From Methylobacterium sp. WSM2598 (lineage in GTDB: Bacteria; Pseudomonadota; Alphaproteobacteria; Rhizobiales; Beijerinckiaceae): a stretch of 64,000 bases of DNA. The translations under genes were made by a program, and so were the position numbers. The notes below the pieces were generated by a model. It worked only from the letters and a program-made list of their open reading frames with translations, ran no database searches and was not told where the DNA came from. Below, piece by piece: positions 37,120-44,921 of this stretch (its first letter is position 1; each line of letters begins with the position of its first letter). The stretch is from positions 3,982,346-4,046,345 of the forward strand of contig NZ_KB900609.1 in the NCBI RefSeq assembly GCF_000379105.1. The letters run 5' to 3'.

Positions 37120-37908
37120 TCAGGAGCGGCCGGCCGGCGAGGCCAGCAGCGTGAAGCCCTGCCGCTCGAAGGCGGCCCGCGCCTCGGGCCCGCGCAGGTC
37201 CGCGAGCAGCGCGGGCGCGTCCGGGTGGGTGGAGGCCGCGACCTGCGCGAGCGGGTAGACGATGGGCGGGTGGCTGTCGGCCGGGAAGGTCGCCACCACC
37301 CGCACCCCCGCATCCGCCACCGCGTCGGTGGCGTAGACGATCCCGAGCGGCGCCTCGCCCCGCGAGACGAGGAGGAGCGCGGCGCGCACGCTCTCGGCCT
37401 GGGCCACCCGGTCCTTCACGCCCTCCCAGGCGCCCAGATGGGTGAGTGCCGCCTTGCCGTACTTGCCGGCCGGCACCGCCTCGACATGGCCCATCGCCAG
37501 CCGCCCTGAGCCGAGCGCGGCCCGCAGGTCGAGGCCGGGCGCCAGCGCGACGGAGACGGTCGAGTCCCGGGGGGCGACGAGGACGAGGCGGTTGCCGAGG
37601 AGATCGACCCGCGTCCCCGGCCGGATCAGGTTCCGGGCGGCCACGTAATCCATCCAGTCGAGATCCGCCGTGAAGAACAGGTCGGCGGGCGCGCCCGCCT
37701 CGATCTGCTTGGCGAGCGTGTTCGAGGCGGCGTAGGAGGCGCGGGCCGCCTTGCCGGTGCGGCGCGACCAGGATTGCAGCGCCTCGTCGAGGGCGTTCTT
37801 CAGGCTCGCCGCCGCGAAGACCAGCACGGGCGGACCCTCGGCCCGCGCGCCCCACGCGAGGCCGAGCCCCGCCAGCCCCAGGATGACGCCCCGCCGAGTG
37901 AGCCGCAT
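37120..37908 (-). CDS. modA: Molybdate ABC transporter substrate-binding protein ModA
   Basis: The 262-residue periplasmic protein has a signal peptide (MRLTRRGVILGLAGLGLAWG). ModA segments are VLVFAAASLKNALDEAL, ADLFFTADLDWMDYV and NRLVLVAPRDS, with the C-terminal half ending with FERQGFTLL. It binds molybdate or tungstate for an ABC importer. modB and modC are not adjacent in this window. moaE is about 1.4 kb away, which suggests a common theme but not an operon. Confidence 0.92.
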   Translation of the reverse strand: MRLTRRGVILGLAGLGLAWGARAEGPPVLVFAAASLKNALDEALQSWSRRTGKAARASYAASNTLAKQIEAGAPADLFFTADLDWMDYVAARNLIRPGTRVDLLGNRLVLVAPRDSTVSVALAPGLDLRAALGSGRLAMGHVEAVPAGKYGKAALTHLGAWEGVKDRVAQAESVRAALLLVSRGEAPLGIVYATDAVADAGVRVVATFPADSHPPIVYPLAQVAASTHPDAPALLADLRGPEARAAFERQGFTLLASPAGRS

Positions 37909-37954
37909 GGATCCCGTCCGTCGCTGATGCGGCCTCACCATAGGTCACCTGCGG

Positions 37955-38062
37955 GCTTCGGCCAAGCGCCACTTCGGCCAAGCGCCACTTCGGCCAAGCG
38001 CCACTTCGGCCATGCGCCACTTCGGCCATGCGCCACTTCGGCTGCGGCTTCGGCCAAGCGCG
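37955..38062. repeat. 16-bp tandem repeat upstream of modA
   Basis: About six direct units of CTTCGGCCAAGCGCCA (with AAG or ATG inside) lie 47 bases upstream of the modA start and away from its coding direction. The final units are diverged. It is an ordinary short tandem repeat in position, but regular enough to be a multi-site regulator target. Confidence 0.75.
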
Positions 38063-38087
38063 GACGCGGACGACCCTGCCGGCCGCC

Positions 38088-38309
38088 TCAGGAGGAGCCG
38101 GCGGCCGGGTCCGTCCTGCTTGCGGAGGCGAGCTCGGCCCGGTGCAGGCGGCTGAGCAGCACGAGCAGGTGCCCTGGCAGCGCGGTCTCCTCGCCGGTGA
38201 GCGGCGGGCGCGGGCGCTCGCGGCGCTCGGCCCGGCGGATCGTCCGGGGGGGAGGGGATGACACGGGGTCCTCAAAGCGACGAAGGGGATCACGAACTCG
38301 CACGCGCAT
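38088..38309 (-). CDS. Hypothetical small protein
   Basis: This 73-residue Arg-rich protein starts MRVRVRDPLRRFEDPVSSPP and continues into a leucine-rich helix GHLLVLLSRLHRAEL. GGAAGGA sits 8 bases before the ATG on the minus strand, which supports it. No family is recognised. Confidence 0.45.
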   Translation of the reverse strand: MRVRVRDPLRRFEDPVSSPPPRTIRRAERRERPRPPLTGEETALPGHLLVLLSRLHRAELASASRTDPAAGSS

Positions 38310-38474
38310 CGCGATGTCCTTCCGGGCCCGGCTTCTGCGGCCGGCGCGGCAAGAACGCGGCGTTCCTGCCGCGGTTCCCGCCATTTGTGCCGGCGCGGCG
38401 TGGCGGCGCGGTGACGCCGCGCACGCGACCGGCGGCCGGTGGCGGGGCGGCGCCCCGGGTGGTAGATCCCGCGC

Positions 38475-39404
38475 ATGCTCGAAGGCCTCCCGCCCCACCG
38501 CCCGACCCACGTGCTGCGCCTCGACACCAGCGAGCGCGGCGCGCGCGCCATGACCGACCTCCTCGGGGAGGTCTTCGACCCGACCGAGACCGCGGTCGCG
38601 GCCTTCGAGGCGGAGGACGGCGTCACGTGGCGCCTCGAAGCCTATTTCTCGGAGGAGCCGGACGAGGAGGCGGTGCGCGAGCTGATCCGGCCGCTGGTCG
38701 GGGACGCGGCCGACCGGGCGGTCTTCGCGGCGATCGACCAGCAGGATTGGGTGCGGGCCTCCCTGGAGGGGCTCAAGCCCGTGCGGGCCGGCCGGGTGCT
38801 GGTGCACGGCGCGCACGACCGCGCGCGGGTGCACCCGAACGACGCGGCGATCGAGATCGAGGCGGCGCTCGCCTTCGGCACCGGCCATCACGGCACGACG
38901 TTGGGCTGCCTGCTCGCCCTGGTCGACCGGCTCCGGCACGGCCGGCCGCGCCGCATCCTCGATGTGGGCACCGGGACGGGCATCCTCGCCCTCGCGGCGG
39001 CGCGCCTGCTGCGCGCCCGCGTGGTGGCGGGCGACCTCGACCCGGAGGCGGTCGCGACGGCCCGCAGCAACGCGGCCCTGAACGGGCTCACGCCCTTCCT
39101 CACCCTCTACGAGGGGCCGGGCGTGCGCGACGCGAGGGCGAACCTGCCGCGCCGCTTCGACCTTGTCTTCGCCAACATCCTGGCGCGGCCGCTCACCCGC
39201 CTCGCCCCCTCCCTGACCCGGGTGGTGGCGCCCGGGGGCACCCTGGTCCTCTCGGGCCTGATCGCGCGCGACGTTCCGGGCGTACTCGCGGCCTACGCGG
39301 CCCAGGGCTTCCGGCTGCGCCGCCAGCGGATGATCGAGGGCTGGGCCACCCTGGAATTGCGGCGCGGCGGCGCCGCGCCCCGGCCCCGCGCGGGCCGGCG
39401 CTGA
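38475..39404 (+). CDS. prmA: Ribosomal protein L11 methyltransferase PrmA
   Basis: The 309-residue SAM-dependent methyltransferase has the class I core RRILDVGTGTGILALAAARL (motif I), VAGDLDPEAV (motif II) and FDLVFANILARPL (NILA motif of PrmA). GTGHHGTTLGCLLAL is the usual PrmA signature. It trimethylates L11 of the large ribosomal subunit. It starts at ATG 38475 with no obvious operon partner. Confidence 0.93.
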   Translation: MLEGLPPHRPTHVLRLDTSERGARAMTDLLGEVFDPTETAVAAFEAEDGVTWRLEAYFSEEPDEEAVRELIRPLVGDAADRAVFAAIDQQDWVRASLEGLKPVRAGRVLVHGAHDRARVHPNDAAIEIEAALAFGTGHHGTTLGCLLALVDRLRHGRPRRILDVGTGTGILALAAARLLRARVVAGDLDPEAVATARSNAALNGLTPFLTLYEGPGVRDARANLPRRFDLVFANILARPLTRLAPSLTRVVAPGGTLVLSGLIARDVPGVLAAYAAQGFRLRRQRMIEGWATLELRRGGAAPRPRAGRR

Positions 39405-39446
39405 CCCGCGCGGCCGAGCGATCCCGCCGTGGCCGCCCCCCGCGGT

Positions 39447-39550
39447 TCATCCGCTGTCCGGCCGATCACTTCGGGACAGCGGATGACACGCGCGGCGCTT
39501 GAGCGACGCCGACATCCGCATGGCGACGCAATCCGTCGGATCTCGGATCA
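39447..39550. repeat. Dispersed repeat family 2, copy at 39.5 kb
   Basis: A hairpin ATCCGCTGTCC / GGACAGCGGAT (39449-39484) is followed by GCGCGGCGCTTGAGCGACGC, GACATCCGCATGGCGACGCA and ATCCGTCGGATC. Closest relatives are the copies at 23.1 kb. It fills the gap between prmA and the MarR-GNAT gene and overlaps the latter's stop region. Confidence 0.65.
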
Positions 39551-40423
39551 CAGGCTCTTCTCGAAGAAGTGATCGGGATAGGGGTCGTCGTTGAACCGCC
39601 CGATCTCGACCCAGCCGGTGCCGCGGTAGAGCGCCAGCGCCTCCGGCAGCGCGCTGTGGGTGTCGAGGCGCAGGGTGCGGATCGAGAGGTCGCGGGCGGC
39701 CTCCTCGGCCGCCGTCATGAGGCGCCGGCCGAGGCCGAGGCCGCGGGCGGCCGGCGACACCCAGAGCCGCTTGATCTCCGCCAGCGCGCCCCCGCTTCCC
39801 TTCAGGCCGACGCAGCCGAGGGGCAGCCCGTCCGACAGCGCGACCAGGAAGGCGCCGCGCGGGCGGGTCATGTCCTGCGCGTCCGGATCGCGCGAGAGCG
39901 CCACGTCGAAGCCCCGCGCGAAGCGGCGGGCGAGTTCGGCGTAGTAGGCCTCCAGGCAGCGGCGCGCCGCCGCGCCGCGCGGGTCGGCCTCCTCGATGCG
40001 GATCCGGTCGCGGCCGAGGACCGAGGCGATGAGGTCCATGGCGGCGAGCAGCGGCTCCGGATCGGGCGCGCGCCCGAGGATGGCGGCGGCCTGCGCGTCG
40101 GAGAGCGCCTCGTAGGCCTCGAACTCGCGGCGGCCCGCCCGCGTCAGGGCGACGACCCGGCGGCGCGCATCGGCCGGGTGGGGCGAGGTGGAGACCAGCC
40201 CCTCCTCCTCCAGGCCGCGCAGCAGCCGGCTCATCAGGCCGGAATCGAGCTGCAGATCCTCCCGCAGGCCGCCGAGATCGGTCTGCCCGTGCCCAATCGC
40301 GTTGAGCACCCGGGCGGCGCCGAGGGGCCGGCCCCGCCCGAGGAACGAATCGTCGAGCGCCCCCACCTCGGCGGTCACTGCCCGGCTGAAGCGGCGCAAG
40401 CGGGCAATGGCGTCGGTCGTCAT
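39548..40423 (-). CDS. MarR regulator fused to a GNAT acetyltransferase
   Basis: The 291-residue protein has a MarR-type winged helix (about 1-145; SRLLRGLEEEGLVSTSPHP, DARRRVVALTRAGR) and a C-terminal GNAT domain (about 150-291; IKRLWVSPAARGLGLGRRLM, with the acetyl-CoA loop GLGLGRR). Such fusions are known in actinobacteria and proteobacteria, where ligand and DNA binding may be linked to acetylation. A perfect palindrome begins at the base next to the start codon, so autorepression is likely. Target genes are not identifiable. Confidence 0.85.
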   Translation of the reverse strand: MTTDAIARLRRFSRAVTAEVGALDDSFLGRGRPLGAARVLNAIGHGQTDLGGLREDLQLDSGLMSRLLRGLEEEGLVSTSPHPADARRRVVALTRAGRREFEAYEALSDAQAAAILGRAPDPEPLLAAMDLIASVLGRDRIRIEEADPRGAAARRCLEAYYAELARRFARGFDVALSRDPDAQDMTRPRGAFLVALSDGLPLGCVGLKGSGGALAEIKRLWVSPAARGLGLGRRLMTAAEEAARDLSIRTLRLDTHSALPEALALYRGTGWVEIGRFNDDPYPDHFFEKSL

Positions 40424-40447
40424 GATATCTGACTTTAGTCAGATATC
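40424..40447. promoter_or_regulatory. Perfect palindromic operator at the MarR-GNAT start
   Basis: Arms GATATCTGAC and GTCAGATATC, perfectly complementary, are separated by TTTA. The site directly abuts the ATG at 40423. This is AT-rich within a GC-rich background and is typical of a MarR-family binding site. It should block ribosome and polymerase access to the regulator's own gene; control of the plus-strand genes downstream is possible but the distance is about 230 bases. Confidence 0.78.
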
Positions 40448-40680
40448 CCGCGGCGTCAACGGTTGGCGGGGGACGGGCGCGATTCCCGGCGGATGCGCGA
40501 TTGCCGATCGCGCCGGTTTGCGCCAAGTCGCTTAGGCCGGAAGGAAGCCCGGGCCCTGCACCGCCCGGGCACCGGCACGGAGGAGGCGGGCATGCGGACG
40601 GACAGGTCCCCGGATGGAGGGCGCCCGGGCGCGGGGGCGCGGCGCGCCCGGGTCTCGCGACGCCCGGCCGCCCGGCCCGC

Positions 40681-41352
40681 ATGAGCTACGAGTTCGAATT
40701 CGGCGAGGTCTTCGCCTCCTGGCCGGAGCTCGCCTGGGGCGCCCTCCACACCCTCGTCCTGTCGGGGCTCGCGATGGTGATCGGCATGGCGGTGGCGGTG
40801 CTCGGGGCGCTCGGCCGCACCTCCGGGCCGGCCTGGCTGAGCGGGCTGATCGGCGCCTACATCGAGGTCATCCGCAACACGCCGTTCCTGATCCAGATCT
40901 TCGTGATCTTCTTCGGCCTGCCCTCGCTCGGCCTGCGGCTCGACCCGGACAGCGCCGCGCTCCTCGCCCTCGTGGTCAATGTCGGGGCCTACGGCATCGA
41001 GATCATCCGGGCCGGGATCGAGAGCATCGACCACGGCCAGATCGAGGCCGGCCGCACGCTCGGCCTGCGGCCGCTGCAGATCTTCCGCTACGTGGTGCTG
41101 AAGCCGGCCATCCAGGCGATCTACCCGTCGCTGACCAGCCAGTTCATCCTCCTGATGCTGAATTCGAGCGTCTGCTCGGCGATCGCCGCGAGCGAGCTGA
41201 CCGCGGCGGCGGGCGACATCCAGTCCCGCAACTTCCGCAGCTTCGAGGTCTACCTCGTGGTGACGGGGATCTATTTCGCGCTCTCGGTGGTGCTGTGGGG
41301 CCTGTTCGCCGGGATCGAGCGGGCCTTCCTGCGCAAGCCGAGCGCGCGGTAG
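40681..41352 (+). CDS. Polar amino-acid ABC transporter permease
   Basis: The 223-residue HisM/GlnP-type permease has about five helices. The segments YIEVIRNTPFLIQIFVIFFG and AGIESIDHGQIEAGRTLGL match the conserved EAA-like loop. It is the first gene of a four-gene operon (permease, permease, binding protein, ATPase). It precedes the second permease by 9 bases. Confidence 0.93.
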   Translation: MSYEFEFGEVFASWPELAWGALHTLVLSGLAMVIGMAVAVLGALGRTSGPAWLSGLIGAYIEVIRNTPFLIQIFVIFFGLPSLGLRLDPDSAALLALVVNVGAYGIEIIRAGIESIDHGQIEAGRTLGLRPLQIFRYVVLKPAIQAIYPSLTSQFILLMLNSSVCSAIAASELTAAAGDIQSRNFRSFEVYLVVTGIYFALSVVLWGLFAGIERAFLRKPSAR

Positions 41353-41361
41353 GAGGCGCCG

Positions 41362-42012
41362 ATGCGGAGCCTGAGCCAAGGCGACATCCTGTTCATCCTG
41401 GCGGCCCTGCGCTGGACGCTGGCGCTCTCCCTGATCGCCTTCCTGGGCGGGGCGCTCGGCGGGGCGGCGGTGGCGCTCGCCCGCACGGGCGAGATCCGCG
41501 CGCTGCGCGCCCTCGCCTTCGCCTACATCAAGCTCTTCCAGGGCACGCCGCTCCTGATGCAGCTCTTCCTGGCCTTCTTCGTGCCGGGGATCTTCGGGCT
41601 CTCGATCGATCCCTGGGGCGCGGCGGCGCTCGGCCTGTCGCTGCACGCCAGCGCCTTCCTGGGCGAGATCTGGCGCGGCGCCATCGAGACGGTGCCGCGC
41701 GGCCAGTGGCAGGCCGCCACCGCGCTCGGCCTCGGCTACTGGAACCGGACCGCCCTGGTGATCGTGCCGCAGGCGGTCCGCATCGCGGTCGCCCCGACCA
41801 TCGGCTTCCTGGTGCAGCTGATCAAGGCGACCTCGCTCGCCTCGATCATCGGCTTCGTGGAGATCACCCGCGCCGCCCAGGTCATCAACAACGCCACCTT
41901 CCGGCCCTTCACGCTCTTCGGCCTGGTGGCGCTCGTCTATTTCGTGATCTGCTGGCCCCTCTCGGCCTATAGCCGGCGGATCGAGCGGAAGCTCGCGGTG
42001 GCGAGCCGCTGA
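41362..42012 (+). CDS. Polar amino-acid ABC transporter permease
   Basis: The second permease of the importer (216 residues) has segments YIKLFQGTPLLMQLFLAFFV and GAIETVPRGQWQAATALGLG, the latter being the ATPase-contacting loop. It follows the first permease by 9 bases and precedes the binding-protein gene by 28 bases. The two permeases probably form a heterodimer. Confidence 0.93.
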   Translation: MRSLSQGDILFILAALRWTLALSLIAFLGGALGGAAVALARTGEIRALRALAFAYIKLFQGTPLLMQLFLAFFVPGIFGLSIDPWGAAALGLSLHASAFLGEIWRGAIETVPRGQWQAATALGLGYWNRTALVIVPQAVRIAVAPTIGFLVQLIKATSLASIIGFVEITRAAQVINNATFRPFTLFGLVALVYFVICWPLSAYSRRIERKLAVASR

Positions 42013-42040
42013 GGCGCGCCGCCCCCACAGGAGGAAGCCC

Positions 42041-42862
42041 ATGACCGCATCCCATCGGCCGAGCCGCCGCGCCGCCCTCGCGCTCGCCGCCGGCCTCGCC
42101 CTCGCGCTGGCGCCGGGGCTCCGCCCGGCGGAGGCGGCGACGCCCGACGAGATCAAGGCGCGCGGCAAGCTCGTGGTCGGGGTCCTCACCGACTACCCGC
42201 CCTTCGGCGGCACCGATGCCGACCAGAAGCCGGCGGGCTACGACGTCGACGTGGCGCGGCTCTTCGCCAAGTCGCTCGGGGTGGAGCTCGACCTCGTGCC
42301 GGTGACGGGGCCGAACCGCATCCCCTACCTCCTCACCAACAAGGTCGACATGCTGATCGCGACCTTCGGCATCACGGCCGAGCGGTCGAAGCAGGTGCTG
42401 TTCTCCAACCCCTACAGCACGCTCAGCACCTACGTGCTCGGGCCGAAATCGCTGGCGGTGTCGAAGCCGGAGGACCTCAAGGGCGTGACGATCGGGGTCG
42501 CCCGGGCCAGCACCCAGGACACGGCGGTCTCGGCCGTCGCCCCGCCCGGCACCCGCATCATGCGCTTCGACGACGACGCCACCACCACCCAGGCGATCAT
42601 CTCCGGGCAGGTGCAGTCGATCGGCGCCAGCAACACCGTGCTGGCCCAGCTGACCAAGGATTACGCGAGCCTCGGCATCGAGCCGAAGTTCAACCTGCGC
42701 GAGCAGGCGAACGGCATGGCCTTCCGCAAGGCCGATACGGCCCTGCGCGACCGCGCCAACGCCTTCATCGCGGAGATCGCCGGCAACGGCGAATTGTCGG
42801 CGATCAACCAGCGCTGGTTCGGGCGCCCGCTCGGCACCCTGCCGCCGATGCCGCAATTCTGA
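42041..42862 (+). CDS. Polar amino-acid ABC transporter substrate-binding protein
   Basis: The 273-residue family 3 extracellular solute-binding protein has an RR-containing signal (MTASHRPSRRAALALAAGLA) with cleavage after AEA. Family marks are GKLVVGVLTDYPPFGG, AGYDVDVARLFAKSLG and NKVDMLIATFGITAERS. The ligand is an amino acid or related compound, not predictable. Confidence 0.92.
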   Translation: MTASHRPSRRAALALAAGLALALAPGLRPAEAATPDEIKARGKLVVGVLTDYPPFGGTDADQKPAGYDVDVARLFAKSLGVELDLVPVTGPNRIPYLLTNKVDMLIATFGITAERSKQVLFSNPYSTLSTYVLGPKSLAVSKPEDLKGVTIGVARASTQDTAVSAVAPPGTRIMRFDDDATTTQAIISGQVQSIGASNTVLAQLTKDYASLGIEPKFNLREQANGMAFRKADTALRDRANAFIAEIAGNGELSAINQRWFGRPLGTLPPMPQF

Positions 42863-42936
42863 GGCCGCCGCCGGCCTCCTCCCGGCGCGGGGTCCCGCTC
42901 GCCCGGGATCCCGCCCCTCCCTCGAAGTCCCGGCCC

Positions 42937-43740
42937 ATGACGCAGAGCGATCCGACCGCCCCCCAGCCGCACGCCCTCGGCGAGGTCGTCATCACGATGC
43001 GCGGCGTCGACAAATGGTACGGCGCCGTGCAGGTGCTGCGCGGCATCGACCTGACGGTGCGCCGGGCCGAGCGGATCGTGATCTGCGGCCCCTCGGGCTC
43101 GGGCAAATCGACCCTGATCCGCTGCCTCAACCAGCTCGAAGCGCATCAGGCGGGCGAGATCACCGTGGACGGGGTGCGGCTCGGCCCGAACCTGCCGGGC
43201 CTCGACGTCGTGCGCCGCGAGATCGGCATGGTCTTCCAGCGCTTCAACCTGTTTCCCCACCTCACGGCCCTGGAGAATTGCACGCTCGCGCCCATGAAGG
43301 TGCGGGGCCTGGGGCGCGCCGAGGCCGAGGCCCTCGCCCGCACCTACCTGGCGCGGGTCCACATCCCCGATCAGGCGGACAAGTACCCGATCCAGCTCTC
43401 GGGCGGGCAGCAGCAGCGGGTGGCGATCGCGCGCTCGCTCTGCATGAACCCGAAGATCATGCTGTTCGACGAGCCGACCTCCGCCCTCGACCCCGAGATG
43501 GTCAACGAGGTGCTGGACGTGATGGTCGAGCTCGCGGAGAGCGGCATGACCATGCTGGTGGTGACGCACGAAATGGGCTTCGCCCGCCGGGTCGCCGACC
43601 GGGTCGTGTTCATGGACCAGGGCGAGATCGTCGAGCAGGCCCCGCCGGAGGCGTTCTTCCTGCGCCCGCAGAACCCGCGCACGCAGCGCTTCCTGAGCCA
43701 GATCCTGCACCCGGCCGGGGGGACGGCGGCGCCCGCCTAA
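42937..43740 (+). CDS. Polar amino-acid ABC transporter ATPase
   Basis: The 267-residue GlnQ/HisP-type ATPase has Walker A (GPSGSGKSTLIR), the Q-loop (MVFQRFNLFPHLT), the signature (LSGGQQQRVAIARSL), Walker B (KIMLFDEPTSALDPE) and the switch His in VVTHEMGFARR. It ends the importer operon. Its TAA overlaps the start of a reversed family 1 repeat. Confidence 0.96.
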   Translation: MTQSDPTAPQPHALGEVVITMRGVDKWYGAVQVLRGIDLTVRRAERIVICGPSGSGKSTLIRCLNQLEAHQAGEITVDGVRLGPNLPGLDVVRREIGMVFQRFNLFPHLTALENCTLAPMKVRGLGRAEAEALARTYLARVHIPDQADKYPIQLSGGQQQRVAIARSLCMNPKIMLFDEPTSALDPEMVNEVLDVMVELAESGMTMLVVTHEMGFARRVADRVVFMDQGEIVEQAPPEAFFLRPQNPRTQRFLSQILHPAGGTAAPA

Positions 43741-43829
43741 GCATCATTCGCCGCATCGGTCACCGGTTCGGCGGCAAAAATGATGCGAGAAGGAGTCTGA
43801 GCAGAATTGCACCATGCACTTCTGCTCAG
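43738..43829 (-). repeat. Dispersed repeat family 1, copy at 43.7 kb
   Basis: The copy is in reverse orientation: the tail (GCATCATTCGCCGCATCGGT, CACCGGTTCGGCGGC, AAAATGATGCG) comes first and the hairpin CTGAGCAGAA / TTCTGCTCAG (43797-43829) last. It matches the 21.7 kb copy almost base for base when reversed. It may also serve as the end of the ABC operon transcript. Confidence 0.75.
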
Positions 43830-44035
43830 GGTCGAAATCCGATCAGCATGACGATGCGGGGGGCCGCGTCCGACCCTGGGCGGCCCGTCACGGCCCGCGT
43901 CGGGACTGTCCGATCGCGGGTCTTTTCCAGGCGCTTGGTTTCGTGAACGGTTTCCCGGCATCCGCCGTGCGGGGCTCTCACACGAACGGCCAAGCTGTTG
44001 CCGGCGCGACCCGCGCCATTGCTTCTGACGAAGGT

Positions 44036-44746
44036 GTGAGCGCACTCTTGCGGAACGAACAGGTCGACAGAGACACCGCAGTGCCGGTTCCTCTCCCGAA
44101 GACACCCGCTGAAGTGCTCACTGTTCTCGCGCACTTCCACCGCGCCGAGATCAGCCGGATGGCTGGCTGGCGCGATCGGATCGACCGCACGACGAACTGG
44201 GCCATCACGGTGATCGCTGCCATGCTGTCGGTCTCCCTCTCGACACCCACGGCCCACCACGGCGTGCTCCTCTTCGCCATGCTGCTCGTGCTGCTCCTGC
44301 TCGGCATCGAAGCGCGTCGCTACCGCTTCTTCGACGTGTTTCGTCGTCGCGTGCGCCGGCTCGAACGCCACTTCTACGCCGAGGTCTTCGCATCCCGGCC
44401 TGATCCGCCGGACGACTGGGCCGAAGCGCTCAGCATGGACCTGCGCCACCCCGTCTTCCACCTCACGATGACCGAGGCCTTCAGGCGACGCCTCCGGCGC
44501 AATTACGGCTGGATGTTCCTCATCCTGCTCCTGGCCTGGCTGCTGAAGATCTCCTCGGCGCGGCTCCAGGAATCCGGCCGTGGCGAACTGATCGGATCCG
44601 CAGGAGAGATTGTTGCGAATGCCGGCATCGGCCCGCTGCCGGGCTGGCTGGTGCTCTGCGCCGTCACGGCTTTCTATGGGGGGTTGTTGGCCGTCATTCT
44701 GCGCGCCGGCGGGCGGGAAGAGGGGGACGGATCCGTTCACGTGTGA
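44036..44746 (+). CDS. DUF2270 family membrane protein
   Basis: From GTG 44036 the product has about 236 residues with four hydrophobic helices: WAITVIAAMLSVSLS, VLLFAMLLVLLLLGIE, WMFLILLLAWLLKIS and GWLVLCAVTAFYGGLLAVIL. The loop RFFDVFRRRVRRLERHFYAE is the conserved DUF2270 part. The function of the family is unknown. The frame is open back to ATG 43814, but that codon lies inside the repeat hairpin, so a later start is more likely. Confidence 0.75.
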   Translation: MSALLRNEQVDRDTAVPVPLPKTPAEVLTVLAHFHRAEISRMAGWRDRIDRTTNWAITVIAAMLSVSLSTPTAHHGVLLFAMLLVLLLLGIEARRYRFFDVFRRRVRRLERHFYAEVFASRPDPPDDWAEALSMDLRHPVFHLTMTEAFRRRLRRNYGWMFLILLLAWLLKISSARLQESGRGELIGSAGEIVANAGIGPLPGWLVLCAVTAFYGGLLAVILRAGGREEGDGSVHV

Positions 44747-44921
44747 CGCCTCGACCCGGAGCGGCCCCTCCCAGTGCCCGTCTGGACTGCCGGTTCACGA
44801 GGATTGCCGAAGACTTGATGTCCTGACCCCGTTCCCATTGCCGTCATTCGGGCGATTGATCGCGATGGGCTGGAAGCCAGCCTCAGCAGCCACTCCCACG
44901 GTCAAGCTGATCGGGGTCTGA

